DNA of 64,000 nt from Burkholderia sp. Ac-20365 (GTDB lineage: Bacteria > Pseudomonadota > Gammaproteobacteria > Burkholderiales > Burkholderiaceae), in NCBI RefSeq assembly GCF_017104715.1, contig NZ_JAAGPI010000007.1:297610-361609 (forward strand), in the 5' to 3' direction. The first letter of the stretch is position 1. Each line of letters starts with the position of its first letter. The notes under the pieces were generated by a model. The model was not told where the DNA came from. It did no database searches and worked only from the letters and a program-made list of their open reading frames with translations. The position numbers were made by a program, and so were the translations under genes. This document shows positions 17,777-25,937 of the stretch, in pieces.

Positions 17777-18454
17777 ATGTCAGACCTCAGAATCGACCGC
17801 AACGCCAAGACCCTGCGCGAACTCACGCTGGACAAGCTGCGTGGTGCGATCGTGCAGGGTTATTTCCGGCCGGGCGCGCGGCTCGTTGAACGTACGTTGT
17901 GCGACGAGCTGGGCGTGAGCCGCACGGTAGTGCGCGAAGTCCTTCGGCATCTGGAGACGGAAGGGCTCGTCGAAATCGTCGCGCGGCAAGGGCCGATCGT
18001 CGCGCGGCTCGACCCGGAGCAGGTTGGGGAGATTTACGAGCTGCGTGGTTTGTTGGAAGCCAATGCGGCGCGTGCTTGTGCCGAGCAGTCGACGCCCGAA
18101 CTGGTGCAGCAGTTGCGCGGTATTCGCAAGCACATCGAAGATGCTTTCGTGCAGCAGGATCTGCCGCGTGTGCTCGAGTTCACCGAACGGTTTTATGACG
18201 CGATGTTCGAAGGTGCGCAGAAGCATGTGTCGCTGACCGTCGTGAAGACGCTGAATGCGCGGATCAACCGGCTGCGCGCGCTGACGATTGCTACCCCTGG
18301 TCGGGGTGATGAGTCGAATCGCGAGATGAATACGTTGCTCGATGCGATTGAGCGGCGGGATGGGGAGAAGGCGTCGGCGGCGTCGTTTGCGCATATCCGG
18401 AGGACGGCGGAACTGGCGTTGAAGGTGCTGGCGGAGCAGGAAGGCGTGGAGTGA
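17777..18454 (+). CDS. GntR family transcriptional regulator (FCD type)
   Basis: A 225-residue regulator. The winged helix domain covers about residues 12-75: TLRELTLDKLRGAIVQG, then the recognition region SRTVVREVLRHLETEGL. The FCD effector domain runs from about 90 to 215. Its recognition region is identical over 17 residues to that of the regulator at 28730, so both should bind related operators. The long frame extends upstream, but the ATG at 17777 fits the family. It lies before the ring-opening operon that starts at 19387, whose upstream region holds two matching operator sites. The ligand is unknown. Confidence 0.85.
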   Translation: MSDLRIDRNAKTLRELTLDKLRGAIVQGYFRPGARLVERTLCDELGVSRTVVREVLRHLETEGLVEIVARQGPIVARLDPEQVGEIYELRGLLEANAARACAEQSTPELVQQLRGIRKHIEDAFVQQDLPRVLEFTERFYDAMFEGAQKHVSLTVVKTLNARINRLRALTIATPGRGDESNREMNTLLDAIERRDGEKASAASFAHIRRTAELALKVLAEQEGVE

Positions 18455-18479
18455 AGTGGGTTTGGCTTTTGTCTGCGAC

Positions 18480-19212
18480 GCTGGGGTGGTTTGGTTTGCC
18501 TGGTCTTTCGCTGGCATCCGCGCTATGCCTTCGTGCTTCATGCGTTGCCCCTGTGCGGGGCGGCACCTACTTTTCTTTGCCGCGGCAAAGAAAAGTAGGC
18601 AAAAGAAAGCCGCTGAACACCGCCAGTTCTTGACCACCGCCTGAGGGCCCCCAAGGGTTCCTCTCCTTCATGCGGCATCGCTCTTCTCGACGCCCGCTGC
18701 CAACGCTTCGAATTGGCTCATCACCCGCTTCATGCTCCTGCGTCGCCGCCGGCGCGATCCCATCTCCCACGTTCTATAGCGGCAAACTGTGTGTCGGCTT
18801 TCGCGGCTCATGCGTTTCACTTCGGACTGAAAACCCAGGTCATGGCTCGAAAGCACGATCGGTGTCGTAAGAGCGCTGACGCGTGGAGCACTACGACCTA
18901 CACACAGTTTGCCACCTGGGCGGCATCAACCATTCGCTGCTGCCAGCTGCGCTACGGGTGATTGAAGTGGGTGAGGCGCTTAGCCGAAGCGTTGGCAACG
19001 GGCATTGAATGGCAGAACGCCGTGTGAAGTGGAGGACCCGTTGGGGGCCCTCAGGCGGAGGTCAAGAACGGGCGGTGTTAGCCCGCTTTCTTTGCTTACT
19101 TTCTTTGCGGCGGCAAAGAAAGTAAGTGCCGCCCCGCACAGGGGCAACGCCTGCGCCGCGTAGGCGCTAACGCGGATGCCAGCGCAGAGCCATAAAAACC
19201 AACCTGGCGTCA
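18480..19212. repeat. Large inverted repeat pair, REP-like intergenic element
   Basis: This 930-base gene-free gap (18455-19386) is filled by two facing copies of one sequence. The left arm (about 18480-18668) and right arm (about 19027-19212) match in reverse complement over roughly 185 bases, including GGCATCCGCG, GCCCCTGTGCGGGGCGGCAC and CGCCTGAGGGCCCCCAA. Each arm has its own hairpin: a perfect 34-base palindrome at 18566-18599 (starting CCTACTTTTCTTTGC) and a weaker one at 19095-19126. The inner parts also pair patchily, for example GCCAACGCTTCG and GGCAAACTGTGTGT. No transposase is encoded. It looks like two convergent copies of a dispersed Burkholderiaceae repeat. Confidence 0.75.
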
Positions 19213-19282
19213 CAAGACAACCCTAAAACCGCCCCACATCGAGCAACGCCAAAAACATGCCAGCATTGGCATAACCCATATC

Positions 19283-19336
19283 ATGGTATTCCATAATATT
19301 GACGCACTTGGTGCGGACCATAAGATGGCATACCAT
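19283..19336. promoter_or_regulatory. Pair of predicted GntR operators upstream of the 19387 operon
   Basis: Two near-palindromes, ATGGTATTCCAT at 19283-19294 and ATGGCATACCAT at 19325-19336, fit ATGGNATNCCAT and are centred exactly 42 bases apart, four helical turns. They lie 50-100 bases before the first gene of the ring-opening operon. A third copy precedes the GntR gene at 17777. This is direct sequence evidence for one regulator acting at both places, though binding is inferred. Confidence 0.6.
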
Positions 19337-19386
19337 AATCTCAACGAACGACATTCACGGCAAAAAGCCGCCGCAAGGAGAGCGAT

Positions 19387-19974
19387 ATGAAGCTGGAAGT
19401 GCGCAAGCTGGTCACCTACGTCGAAGAGACCTTTATCGAGGGCGGCAAGGAAGCACCACGTCCGCTGAAGCTGTTCGGCGCAGCAGCCGTGCTACGCAAC
19501 CCATGGGCGGGACGCGGTTTCGTCGAAGACCTGAGGCCCGAAATCCACGGTCTCGCACCGCAACTCGGCGAAATGCTGACGGCGGAAATGCTGCGCGTAG
19601 CGGGCTCAGGCGATGCAATCGAAGGCTACGGCAAGGCCGCCATCGTCGGCACATCGGGCGAAATCGAACACGCGTCGGCGCTGATCCACACGCTGCGTTT
19701 CGGCAATCACTACCGCAAGGCCGTCGGCGCGAAGAGCTATTTGAGCTTCACCAACCTGCGCGGCGGCCCGAACTGCCCGATCTCGATTCCGCTGATGCAC
19801 AAGCACGACGAAGGCATGCGCTCGCACTATCTGACCGTGCAGTTCTCGATCGTCGATGCGCCCGCGCCCGATGAACTTGTGATCGCGCTCGGCGCGTCGA
19901 TTGGCGGACGTCCGCATCACCGCATCGGCGACCGCTATCAGGACCTGAAGGAGCTCGAGTCCAATGAAGCCTGA
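19387..19974 (+). CDS. Amino acid synthesis (AA_synth, DUF1185) family protein
   Basis: A 195-residue soluble protein beginning MKLEVRKLVTYVEETFIEGG, with ALIHTLRFGNHYRKAVGAKS and FTNLRGGPNCPISIPLMHK, the pattern of the AA_synth family (DUF1185). The name is historical and the biochemical role is, to my knowledge, not defined. A purine-rich AAGGAGA precedes the ATG. It is the first gene of a run of at least six catabolic genes and overlaps the alpha/beta hydrolase gene by 11 bases, so it probably works in the same pathway, perhaps as an isomerase or hydrolase acting on an intermediate (speculative). Confidence 0.8.
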   Translation: MKLEVRKLVTYVEETFIEGGKEAPRPLKLFGAAAVLRNPWAGRGFVEDLRPEIHGLAPQLGEMLTAEMLRVAGSGDAIEGYGKAAIVGTSGEIEHASALIHTLRFGNHYRKAVGAKSYLSFTNLRGGPNCPISIPLMHKHDEGMRSHYLTVQFSIVDAPAPDELVIALGASIGGRPHHRIGDRYQDLKELESNEA

Positions 19975-20875
19975 ACTTGCTCCCGTGCTCGCTGTGTCGC
20001 GTGGCGAAGCGAGCGGCACGAGCTACAGCGTGCACGCGTCGCAGTCCGCCGATGCGCGCGAAACGGTAGTGCTGATTCACGGCGTAGGCATGAACCAGAG
20101 CGTGTGGGCGCCGCAGATCGACGCGCTGACGTCCGCTTTTCAGGTCGTCGTGTACGACATGCTCGGCCACGGCGACAGCGGACTGCCGACCGCCATGCCG
20201 ACGCTCGACGAGTACGCGTCGCAACTCGATGCACTGCTCGATACGCTGTACATCGAGCGCGCTCATGTGGTCGGGCATTCGATGGGCGCACTGGTCGCAC
20301 TCGAATTCGCACTGGCGCATCCCGAGCGCACACTGAGCGTGGCAGCGCTCAACGCGGTCTACGACCGCACGCCCGCGCAGCGCGCGGCGGTGATGAACCG
20401 CGCCGCGACGCTCGGCGATACGTCAGCGGAAAAGCCCGCCGATGCGAGCACCGAAGCCGGCATCGACGCCACACTGTCGCGCTGGTTCGGCGATCCGATT
20501 CCCGTGCACCTGACGCAAGCGGCGCAAGCCGTGCGCGGGCTGCTGCTGTCGGTCGATCCCGTCGGCTATGCGCGCACGTACCGGCTGTTCGCTTCTTCGG
20601 ACGATGCCCATGTCGGCCGGCTCGCGAGTCTGTCCGTGCCCGCGCTGTTCCTCACGGGCGAATGCGATCCGAATTCGAGCCCGGCGATGTCGCGCGCGAT
20701 GGCAGCCGCCACGCCGCATGGCCGCGCGGAAATCATCGCGAGCGAGCGTCACATGATGAACGTCACCGACCCCGCGCGCGTCAACGCAAGCCTGCTCGCG
20801 TTCCTCGCCGAAGCGTCGGCCGCGAGTCTGACGCAAGCCGTCAATGGATCGATCTCTGGAGAACATCATGGCTGA
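19964..20875 (+). CDS. Alpha/beta hydrolase
   Basis: A 303-residue alpha/beta-fold hydrolase. The oxyanion turn is LIHGVGMN near residue 37, and the nucleophile elbow GHSMG places Ser at about residue 106. Asp in TGECDPNSSP and His in ASERHMMN are fitting acid and base. The last 40 residues extend beyond the core. It overlaps both neighbours (11 bases with DUF1185, 8 with the flavin reductase), so the three are coupled. In trigonelline (tgn) and pyridine (pyr) degradation a hydrolase cleaves the formamide or enamide after ring opening; this gene may do the same, by context only. Confidence 0.85.
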   Translation: MKPELAPVLAVSRGEASGTSYSVHASQSADARETVVLIHGVGMNQSVWAPQIDALTSAFQVVVYDMLGHGDSGLPTAMPTLDEYASQLDALLDTLYIERAHVVGHSMGALVALEFALAHPERTLSVAALNAVYDRTPAQRAAVMNRAATLGDTSAEKPADASTEAGIDATLSRWFGDPIPVHLTQAAQAVRGLLLSVDPVGYARTYRLFASSDDAHVGRLASLSVPALFLTGECDPNSSPAMSRAMAAATPHGRAEIIASERHMMNVTDPARVNASLLAFLAEASAASLTQAVNGSISGEHHG

Positions 20876-21824
20876 GACTCCCAATCCGCAGCCCTTCGAT
20901 ATCGCGGAATTCCGCCGCGCACTCGGTGCGTTCGTGACGGGCGTGACGGTCGTCACGACGATCCAGCCCGACGGCTCGCCGCGCGGCTTCACGGCGAACT
21001 CGTTCACATCGGTATCGCTCGATCCGCCGCTCGTGCTGGTATGCATCGCGAAAACTGCCTCCAGCTACGAGGTGTTTTCGCAGACGAAACACTTCGCGAT
21101 CAGCGTGCTCGCTGAAGACCAGAAGAACGTGTCGGGCGTGTTCGCATCGAAAGCCGCCGACAAGTTCGCGCAAGTCGCCTGGTGCGCGCGGACAACGGGT
21201 GCGCCTGTGATGGATGACGCCGCCGCGAGTTTCGATTGCACGACACATGACGTGGTCGATGCCGGCGATCACATCATCCTGATCGGACGCGTAGTCGATT
21301 TTGTTCATACCAGTTCATCGCCGCTCGGCTATTGCCGGGGCGCGTATGTGAACTTCAGTCTGTCGCAGGAAGCGCTTGCGGCAGCGGGTGCACGCGCGCA
21401 GGTCGGTGCGATTCTCGAACATCGCGACGGTCTCGTACTGCTGGATACACCAAAGGGTCTGCAACTGCCAACGGGACAGAAGCTCGAAACCGCAAGCGAC
21501 GCAACGAGCCTGAACGGCGTGCTCGCGAAACTCGGTCTCAAAGTCCATCTCGACTTTATTTTTGCCGTGTTCGAATCGGGCAGCGGGTCTTCGTCGAGCG
21601 TGCAGATCTACTACCGCGGCCGCGTGATCGAAAGCGGCGCGGCATGGATGGACAGCGCGATCCGCATCGTGCCGCTCGGGTCGATTCCATGGAACGAACT
21701 GCGCGACGACGCCGTACGTTCGATGCTGGAACGCTACGTGCGCGAACGCAGTGAAGACGCATTTGGCATCTATGTCGGCGATACGGAAGCGGGCACCGTG
21801 CAGACACTCGCACTCGCGCACTGA
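20868..21824 (+). CDS. Flavin reductase component with C-terminal extension
   Basis: A 318-residue protein. Residues 1-170 are an HpaC-like flavin reductase domain: FRRALGAFVTGVTVVTT, GFTANSFTSVSLDPPLVLVC, and later SPLGYCRGAYVNF. Such proteins supply reduced FMN to a partner oxygenase, here the LLM enzyme encoded next. The remaining 140 residues, starting about AGARAQVGAILEH and including GSSSSVQIYYRG, are not part of the basic domain and recall a Nudix-like or sensor fold without its catalytic box. The ATG at 20868 has GGAG upstream. Confidence 0.85.
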   Translation: MAETPNPQPFDIAEFRRALGAFVTGVTVVTTIQPDGSPRGFTANSFTSVSLDPPLVLVCIAKTASSYEVFSQTKHFAISVLAEDQKNVSGVFASKAADKFAQVAWCARTTGAPVMDDAAASFDCTTHDVVDAGDHIILIGRVVDFVHTSSSPLGYCRGAYVNFSLSQEALAAAGARAQVGAILEHRDGLVLLDTPKGLQLPTGQKLETASDATSLNGVLAKLGLKVHLDFIFAVFESGSGSSSSVQIYYRGRVIESGAAWMDSAIRIVPLGSIPWNELRDDAVRSMLERYVRERSEDAFGIYVGDTEAGTVQTLALAH

Positions 21825-21886
21825 TCTTTCTGTTCGCCCCGCTGCGCGCAAAGCAAACTCGCAGTTGCCATCGGAGAAGACACATC

Positions 21887-22930
21887 ATGAAGTTTTCGTT
21901 GTTCCTGCACATGGAGCGGTACGACAACACGACGTCGCATCGCGAACTGTTCGACCAGATGACCGAGCTGGTGCAACTGGCCGAGCGCGGCGGATTCGAA
22001 ACCGCGTGGATCGGCGAGCATCACGCAATGGAATTCACGATCGCGCCGAATCCCTTCGTCAACCTCGCGTATCTCGCGGCGAAGACGGAGCGCATCCGTC
22101 TCGGCACGGGCACGGTGATCGCGCCGTTCTGGCATCCGATTGCGCTCGCTGGCGAAGCGGGCATGGTCGATGTTGCGAGCAATGGACGTCTCGATCTCGG
22201 CATCGCACGCGGCGCTTACTCGTTCGAATACGAGCGTCTGCTGCCGGGCCTCGACGCGATGGGCGCGGGCGCTCGCATGCGTGAACTGGTCCCCGCGCTG
22301 CGCAAGCTTTTCAAGGGCGATTACGCGCATCAGGGCGAATTCTGGTCGTGGCCTTCATCGACGCCCGTGCCGCGTCCGATACAACAACCGCATCCGCCGA
22401 TGTGGCTCGCCGCACGCGATCCGAATTCGCACGCATTTGCAATTGCGAACGGATGCAACGTGCAGGTGACATCGCTGGCTGCAGGCGATGCCGAAGTCGT
22501 GAGCCTGATGGAACGTTTCAATGCTGCGTGTGCAGCGCATCCCGACGTGCCGCGCCCGCAAGTGATGATGCTGATGCATACGTTCGTCGGTGCCGATGCG
22601 GCTGAAGTGGATGCCGCTGTCGAAGACCTTGCAACGTTCTATCGCTATTTCAGCAAGTGGTTCAAGAACGAACGTCCCGTCGAGCAGGGTTTCATCGAGC
22701 CGCTGACGGACGCGGACGTCGCGATGTTCCCGCAGTATTCGTCCGAAGCGATCCGCAAGAACCTCGTGATCGGCGAGCCTAAACAGGTGATCGCGCGATT
22801 GAAGGGCTACGAAGAACTCGGCTACGACCAGTACAGCTTCTGGCTCGACAGTCATATGAGTTTCGAGCGCAAGCGCAAGTCGCTGGAGCTGTTCATCTCC
22901 GACGTGATGCCTGCCTTCGCATCGCGCTGA
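21887..22930 (+). CDS. LLM class flavin-dependent monooxygenase
   Basis: A 347-residue luciferase-like TIM-barrel oxygenase. It begins MKFSLFLHMERYD, with GFETAWIGEHHAMEF, GTGTVIAPFWHPI and LDLGIARGAYSFEYERL, family positions around the flavin and active site. It would use FMNH2 from the reductase encoded upstream. The pairing reductase, LLM oxygenase, aldehyde dehydrogenase and hydrolase matches the enzymes that open the trigonelline ring (TgnA/TgnB) or pyridine ring (PyrA) by oxidative attack. RutA of uracil degradation is a second relative, but the other rut genes are missing. The substrate is inferred from these neighbours. Confidence 0.85.
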   Translation: MKFSLFLHMERYDNTTSHRELFDQMTELVQLAERGGFETAWIGEHHAMEFTIAPNPFVNLAYLAAKTERIRLGTGTVIAPFWHPIALAGEAGMVDVASNGRLDLGIARGAYSFEYERLLPGLDAMGAGARMRELVPALRKLFKGDYAHQGEFWSWPSSTPVPRPIQQPHPPMWLAARDPNSHAFAIANGCNVQVTSLAAGDAEVVSLMERFNAACAAHPDVPRPQVMMLMHTFVGADAAEVDAAVEDLATFYRYFSKWFKNERPVEQGFIEPLTDADVAMFPQYSSEAIRKNLVIGEPKQVIARLKGYEELGYDQYSFWLDSHMSFERKRKSLELFISDVMPAFASR

Positions 22931-22972
22931 TCCAACCGACGCAACGCAGTAACCGAACTTGGAGTAGCTGAC

Positions 22973-24445
22973 ATGGTCCAGCGGTTCCAGCAATACATCG
23001 ATGGAGCGTTCGAAGATGCGCGCGAGCAGTTCGACAGCATCGATCCATCGACGGGCGACGTGTGGGCCCAAATGCCCGCTGCCAGTGCCGACGATGTCGA
23101 TCGCGCAGTGCGTGCGGCACATCGCGCATTGACCGATCCGGCGTGGGCAAACCTGACGGCGAGCGCGCGCGGCAAGCTGCTGTACAAGCTCGCCGATCTC
23201 GTCGCGCAACATGCGCCGCGTCTTGCCGAACTCGAAACGCAGGACACGGGCAAGATCATTCGCGAGACGCGTAGCCAGATCGGTTACGTGGCCGAGTACT
23301 ACCGCTATTACGCAGGCGTCGCCGACAAGATCCAGGGCGCGTGGCTGCCCGTCGATAAGCCCGACATGGAAGTGACGCTGCGACGCGAACCTGTCGGCGT
23401 GGTGGCGGGCATCGTGCCGTGGAATTCGCAGCTGTTTCTGTCGGCCGTCAAGATCGGCCCGGCGCTTGCGGCGGGTTGCACGATCGTCCTCAAGGCGTCC
23501 GAAGAAGGCCCCGCGCCTTTGCTCGAATTTGCGCGGCTCGTGCATGAGGCCGGCTTTCCGAAAGGCGTCGTCAACATTGTGACGGGCTTTGGCAACGATT
23601 GCGGCCGCACGCTGACGAGTCATCCGCTCGTATCGCGTATCGCGTTCACAGGCGGTCCGGAAACCGCGCGACATGTGGTGCGCAATTCGGCGGAAAACCT
23701 TGCGTCGATGTCGCTGGAACTGGGCGGCAAATCGCCCGTGCTGGTATTCGACGATGCCGATCTCGACAGCGCATGCAATGCCGTCGTCGCGGGTATTTTT
23801 GCGGCGACGGGCCAAAGCTGTGTCGCGGGCTCGCGCCTCGTCGTGCAGCGTGGCATTCACGATGCGCTGATCGAACGTCTGATCGCGAAGGCGCAGGCGA
23901 TCCGCATCGGCAATCCGCAGGACATGGAAACCGAAATGGGCCCGCTCGCGACGCGCCGTCAACTCGAACATATCGAACACGTACTGCGCGCGAGCATTGA
24001 AGCGGGCGGTCGCTTGGTGACGGGCGGCAAACAGCCGGACGGTGTGGGCAAGGGCAACTACTTCCTGCCGACCGTCGTCGATTGTCCGCACGCGAAAGTG
24101 CCGAGCGTGATGGAAGAACTGTTCGGACCGGTGTTGAGCGTCGTCACGTTCGATACGGAAGCCGATGCGATCGCGCTTGCCAACGACACGCGCTACGGCC
24201 TCGCTTCCGGCGTCTTCACGCGCGATCTCACGCGCGCACATCGACTGACGCGTGCGTTGCGCGCGGGCATCGTGTGGGTGAATACGTATCGCGCGGTTTC
24301 GCCCATCGTGCCGTTCGGCGGCTACGGATTGAGTGGTCTCGGACGCGAAGGCGGACTCGAAGCTGTGCTCGAGTACACGCGCACCAAGTCGGTCTGGATT
24401 CGTACATCGGATGAACCGATCGCCGACCCGTTCGTGATGCGCTAA
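22973..24445 (+). CDS. NAD(P)-dependent aldehyde dehydrogenase
   Basis: A 490-residue ALDH superfamily enzyme. PWNSQLFLS and the Lys of IVLKASEEGP bind the cofactor region, FTGGPETARHV is the Rossmann turn, the general base Glu lies in SLELGGKSP (about residue 249), and the nucleophile Cys is in GQSCVAGSR (about residue 283). The length is normal. It follows the LLM oxygenase by 42 bases with GGAG before the ATG. In tgn and pyr pathways an ALDH oxidises the ring-opened aldehyde or lactol; the same step is likely here. Confidence 0.9.
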   Translation: MVQRFQQYIDGAFEDAREQFDSIDPSTGDVWAQMPAASADDVDRAVRAAHRALTDPAWANLTASARGKLLYKLADLVAQHAPRLAELETQDTGKIIRETRSQIGYVAEYYRYYAGVADKIQGAWLPVDKPDMEVTLRREPVGVVAGIVPWNSQLFLSAVKIGPALAAGCTIVLKASEEGPAPLLEFARLVHEAGFPKGVVNIVTGFGNDCGRTLTSHPLVSRIAFTGGPETARHVVRNSAENLASMSLELGGKSPVLVFDDADLDSACNAVVAGIFAATGQSCVAGSRLVVQRGIHDALIERLIAKAQAIRIGNPQDMETEMGPLATRRQLEHIEHVLRASIEAGGRLVTGGKQPDGVGKGNYFLPTVVDCPHAKVPSVMEELFGPVLSVVTFDTEADAIALANDTRYGLASGVFTRDLTRAHRLTRALRAGIVWVNTYRAVSPIVPFGGYGLSGLGREGGLEAVLEYTRTKSVWIRTSDEPIADPFVMR

Positions 24446-24468
24446 AGCCCAACTCTCGAGGAAGCCAC

Positions 24469-24783
24469 ATGTACTACGAAATCCGCACGTATCGCATCAA
24501 GACGGGCGCGGTGCCGGCTTATCTGAAGCTCGTCGAGGAAGAGGGCATCGAGTTGCAGAAGCGGTATCTGGGTCAGTTGATCGGCTACTTCGTTTCGGAG
24601 ATCGGCCCGCAGAACCAGATCGTGCATATCTGGGCCTACCCGAGTCTCGACGAACGCGAACGCCGCCGTGCGGCGCTTGCTCAAGACGCGACGTGGCAGG
24701 CCTTTGCGCCAAAGATTCAGGCGCTGATGGAAGAGATGGAAAACAAGATCATGAAGCCAGCGCGTTTTTCGCCGCTTGCCTGA
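24469..24783 (+). CDS. NIPSNAP family protein
   Basis: A 104-residue ferredoxin-like small protein, starting MYYEIRTYRIKTGAVPAYL and carrying IGYFVSEIGPQNQIVHIWAY, diagnostic for NIPSNAP. Bacterial members often sit in catabolic operons, and their reaction is not established. It lies 23 bases after the aldehyde dehydrogenase stop with AGGAAG before the ATG, and 71 bases before the ABC transporter genes. A role as a small ligand-binding or isomerase-like helper is possible but unproven. Confidence 0.85.
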   Translation: MYYEIRTYRIKTGAVPAYLKLVEEEGIELQKRYLGQLIGYFVSEIGPQNQIVHIWAYPSLDERERRRAALAQDATWQAFAPKIQALMEEMENKIMKPARFSPLA

Positions 24784-24854
24784 GTCTGAGAGAGAACGTT
24801 CGACTGGCCGCCATACACATTGCCTCGATACCCCACCGTTTCCTGGAGATTGAC

Positions 24855-25886
24855 ATGAGCAGCAGAAGCACTTCGTTTATCGCGCCGCTGATCGCCTTCT
24901 GCGCGGCAACGCTCGCGGCGGCGCCCGTTCTTGCCGCAGATCCCATTGTCTTCACGAGCTGGGGCGGCACCACGCAATCGTCGCAACAGAAGAACTGGGC
25001 GCAACCGTTCACGCAGGAAACGGGCATCAACGTGCTGATGGATGGTCCGACCGACTACGGCAAGCTCAAGGCAATGGTCGACAGCGGTAATGTGAACTGG
25101 GATGTCGTCGACGTCGAAGGCGATTTTGCGTATGCGGCGCAAAAGGCCGGACTGATCGAACCGATCGATTACTCCGTCGTGAAGAAAGACGAACTCGATC
25201 CGCGCTTCTCGACGCCGGATGCGGTCGGCAGCTTCTATTACTCGTTCGTGCTGGGCTACAACAAGGCGAAGTTCGCGAGCGCGCAGCCGTCTACCTGGGC
25301 TGATCTGTTCGACACGAAGAAATTCCCCGGCAAGCGCACGTTCTACAAGTGGTCGGCGCCCGGCGTGCTCGAAATCGCGCTGCTCGCAGATGGCGTGCCG
25401 CCCGGCAAGCTCTATCCGCTCGATCTCGATCGCGCGTTCAAGAAGCTCGACACGATCAAGGGCGACATCGTCTGGTGGAGCGGCGGCGCGCAATCACAGC
25501 AACTGCTGGCATCGGGTGAAGCGCCGATCGGCATGTTCTGGAACGGACGTCTGCATGCGCTGGAACAGACGGGCGTGCCCGTCGGCATTTCGTGGAACCA
25601 GAACCTGACGGCCGCCGACATGCTGGTGATTCCGAAGGGTGCGAAGCACAAGGCGGAAGCGATGAAGTACCTGGCCGCCGCAACCAGCCCGCAAGCCCAG
25701 GCGAAGTTTGCTACGGAAACAGGCTACGCGCCCATCAACGTGAAATCGGCCTCGCTGATGTCGCCCGCCGCCGCGAAGACGCTGCCCGATCAGTACAAGA
25801 CTTCGCAGATCAATCTCGACATGAAGTACTGGGCCGAAAACCGCGATGCCATCGCCAAGCGCTGGTACGCGTGGCAGTCGAAGTGA
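24855..25886 (+). CDS. ABC transporter substrate-binding protein (PotD-like)
   Basis: A 343-residue periplasmic protein. The signal peptide is MSSRSTSFIAPLIAFCAATL and on to APVLAA, with mature start ADPIVFTSWGG. The body has TEIN-like QETGINVLMDGPTDYGKL and DVVDVEGDF, typical of the polyamine/opine/iron-type extracellular binding proteins. The ATG at 24855 follows CTGGAGA. With two permeases and an ATPase downstream it forms a complete importer. A cationic or betaine substrate such as an N-methyl heterocycle would suit both this family and the upstream enzymes. Confidence 0.9.
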   Translation: MSSRSTSFIAPLIAFCAATLAAAPVLAADPIVFTSWGGTTQSSQQKNWAQPFTQETGINVLMDGPTDYGKLKAMVDSGNVNWDVVDVEGDFAYAAQKAGLIEPIDYSVVKKDELDPRFSTPDAVGSFYYSFVLGYNKAKFASAQPSTWADLFDTKKFPGKRTFYKWSAPGVLEIALLADGVPPGKLYPLDLDRAFKKLDTIKGDIVWWSGGAQSQQLLASGEAPIGMFWNGRLHALEQTGVPVGISWNQNLTAADMLVIPKGAKHKAEAMKYLAAATSPQAQAKFATETGYAPINVKSASLMSPAAAKTLPDQYKTSQINLDMKYWAENRDAIAKRWYAWQSK

Positions 25887-25937
25887 GCGCACGGCGCGCG
25901 AAGCATTGCACAGTGATCGAAGTGGATGGGAGACACC

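Noticed and set aside
19964..22930. Uracil (rut) degradation operon
   Set aside because: A hydrolase, flavin reductase and LLM enzyme are present, but no RutB isochorismatase-like, RutC or RutG gene; aldehyde dehydrogenase and DUF1185 fit other pathways better.
22355..24241. 628-codon open frame on the minus strand
   Set aside because: It is antisense to the LLM and aldehyde dehydrogenase genes, Arg/His-rich and without domain features; such shadows are common in GC-rich DNA.
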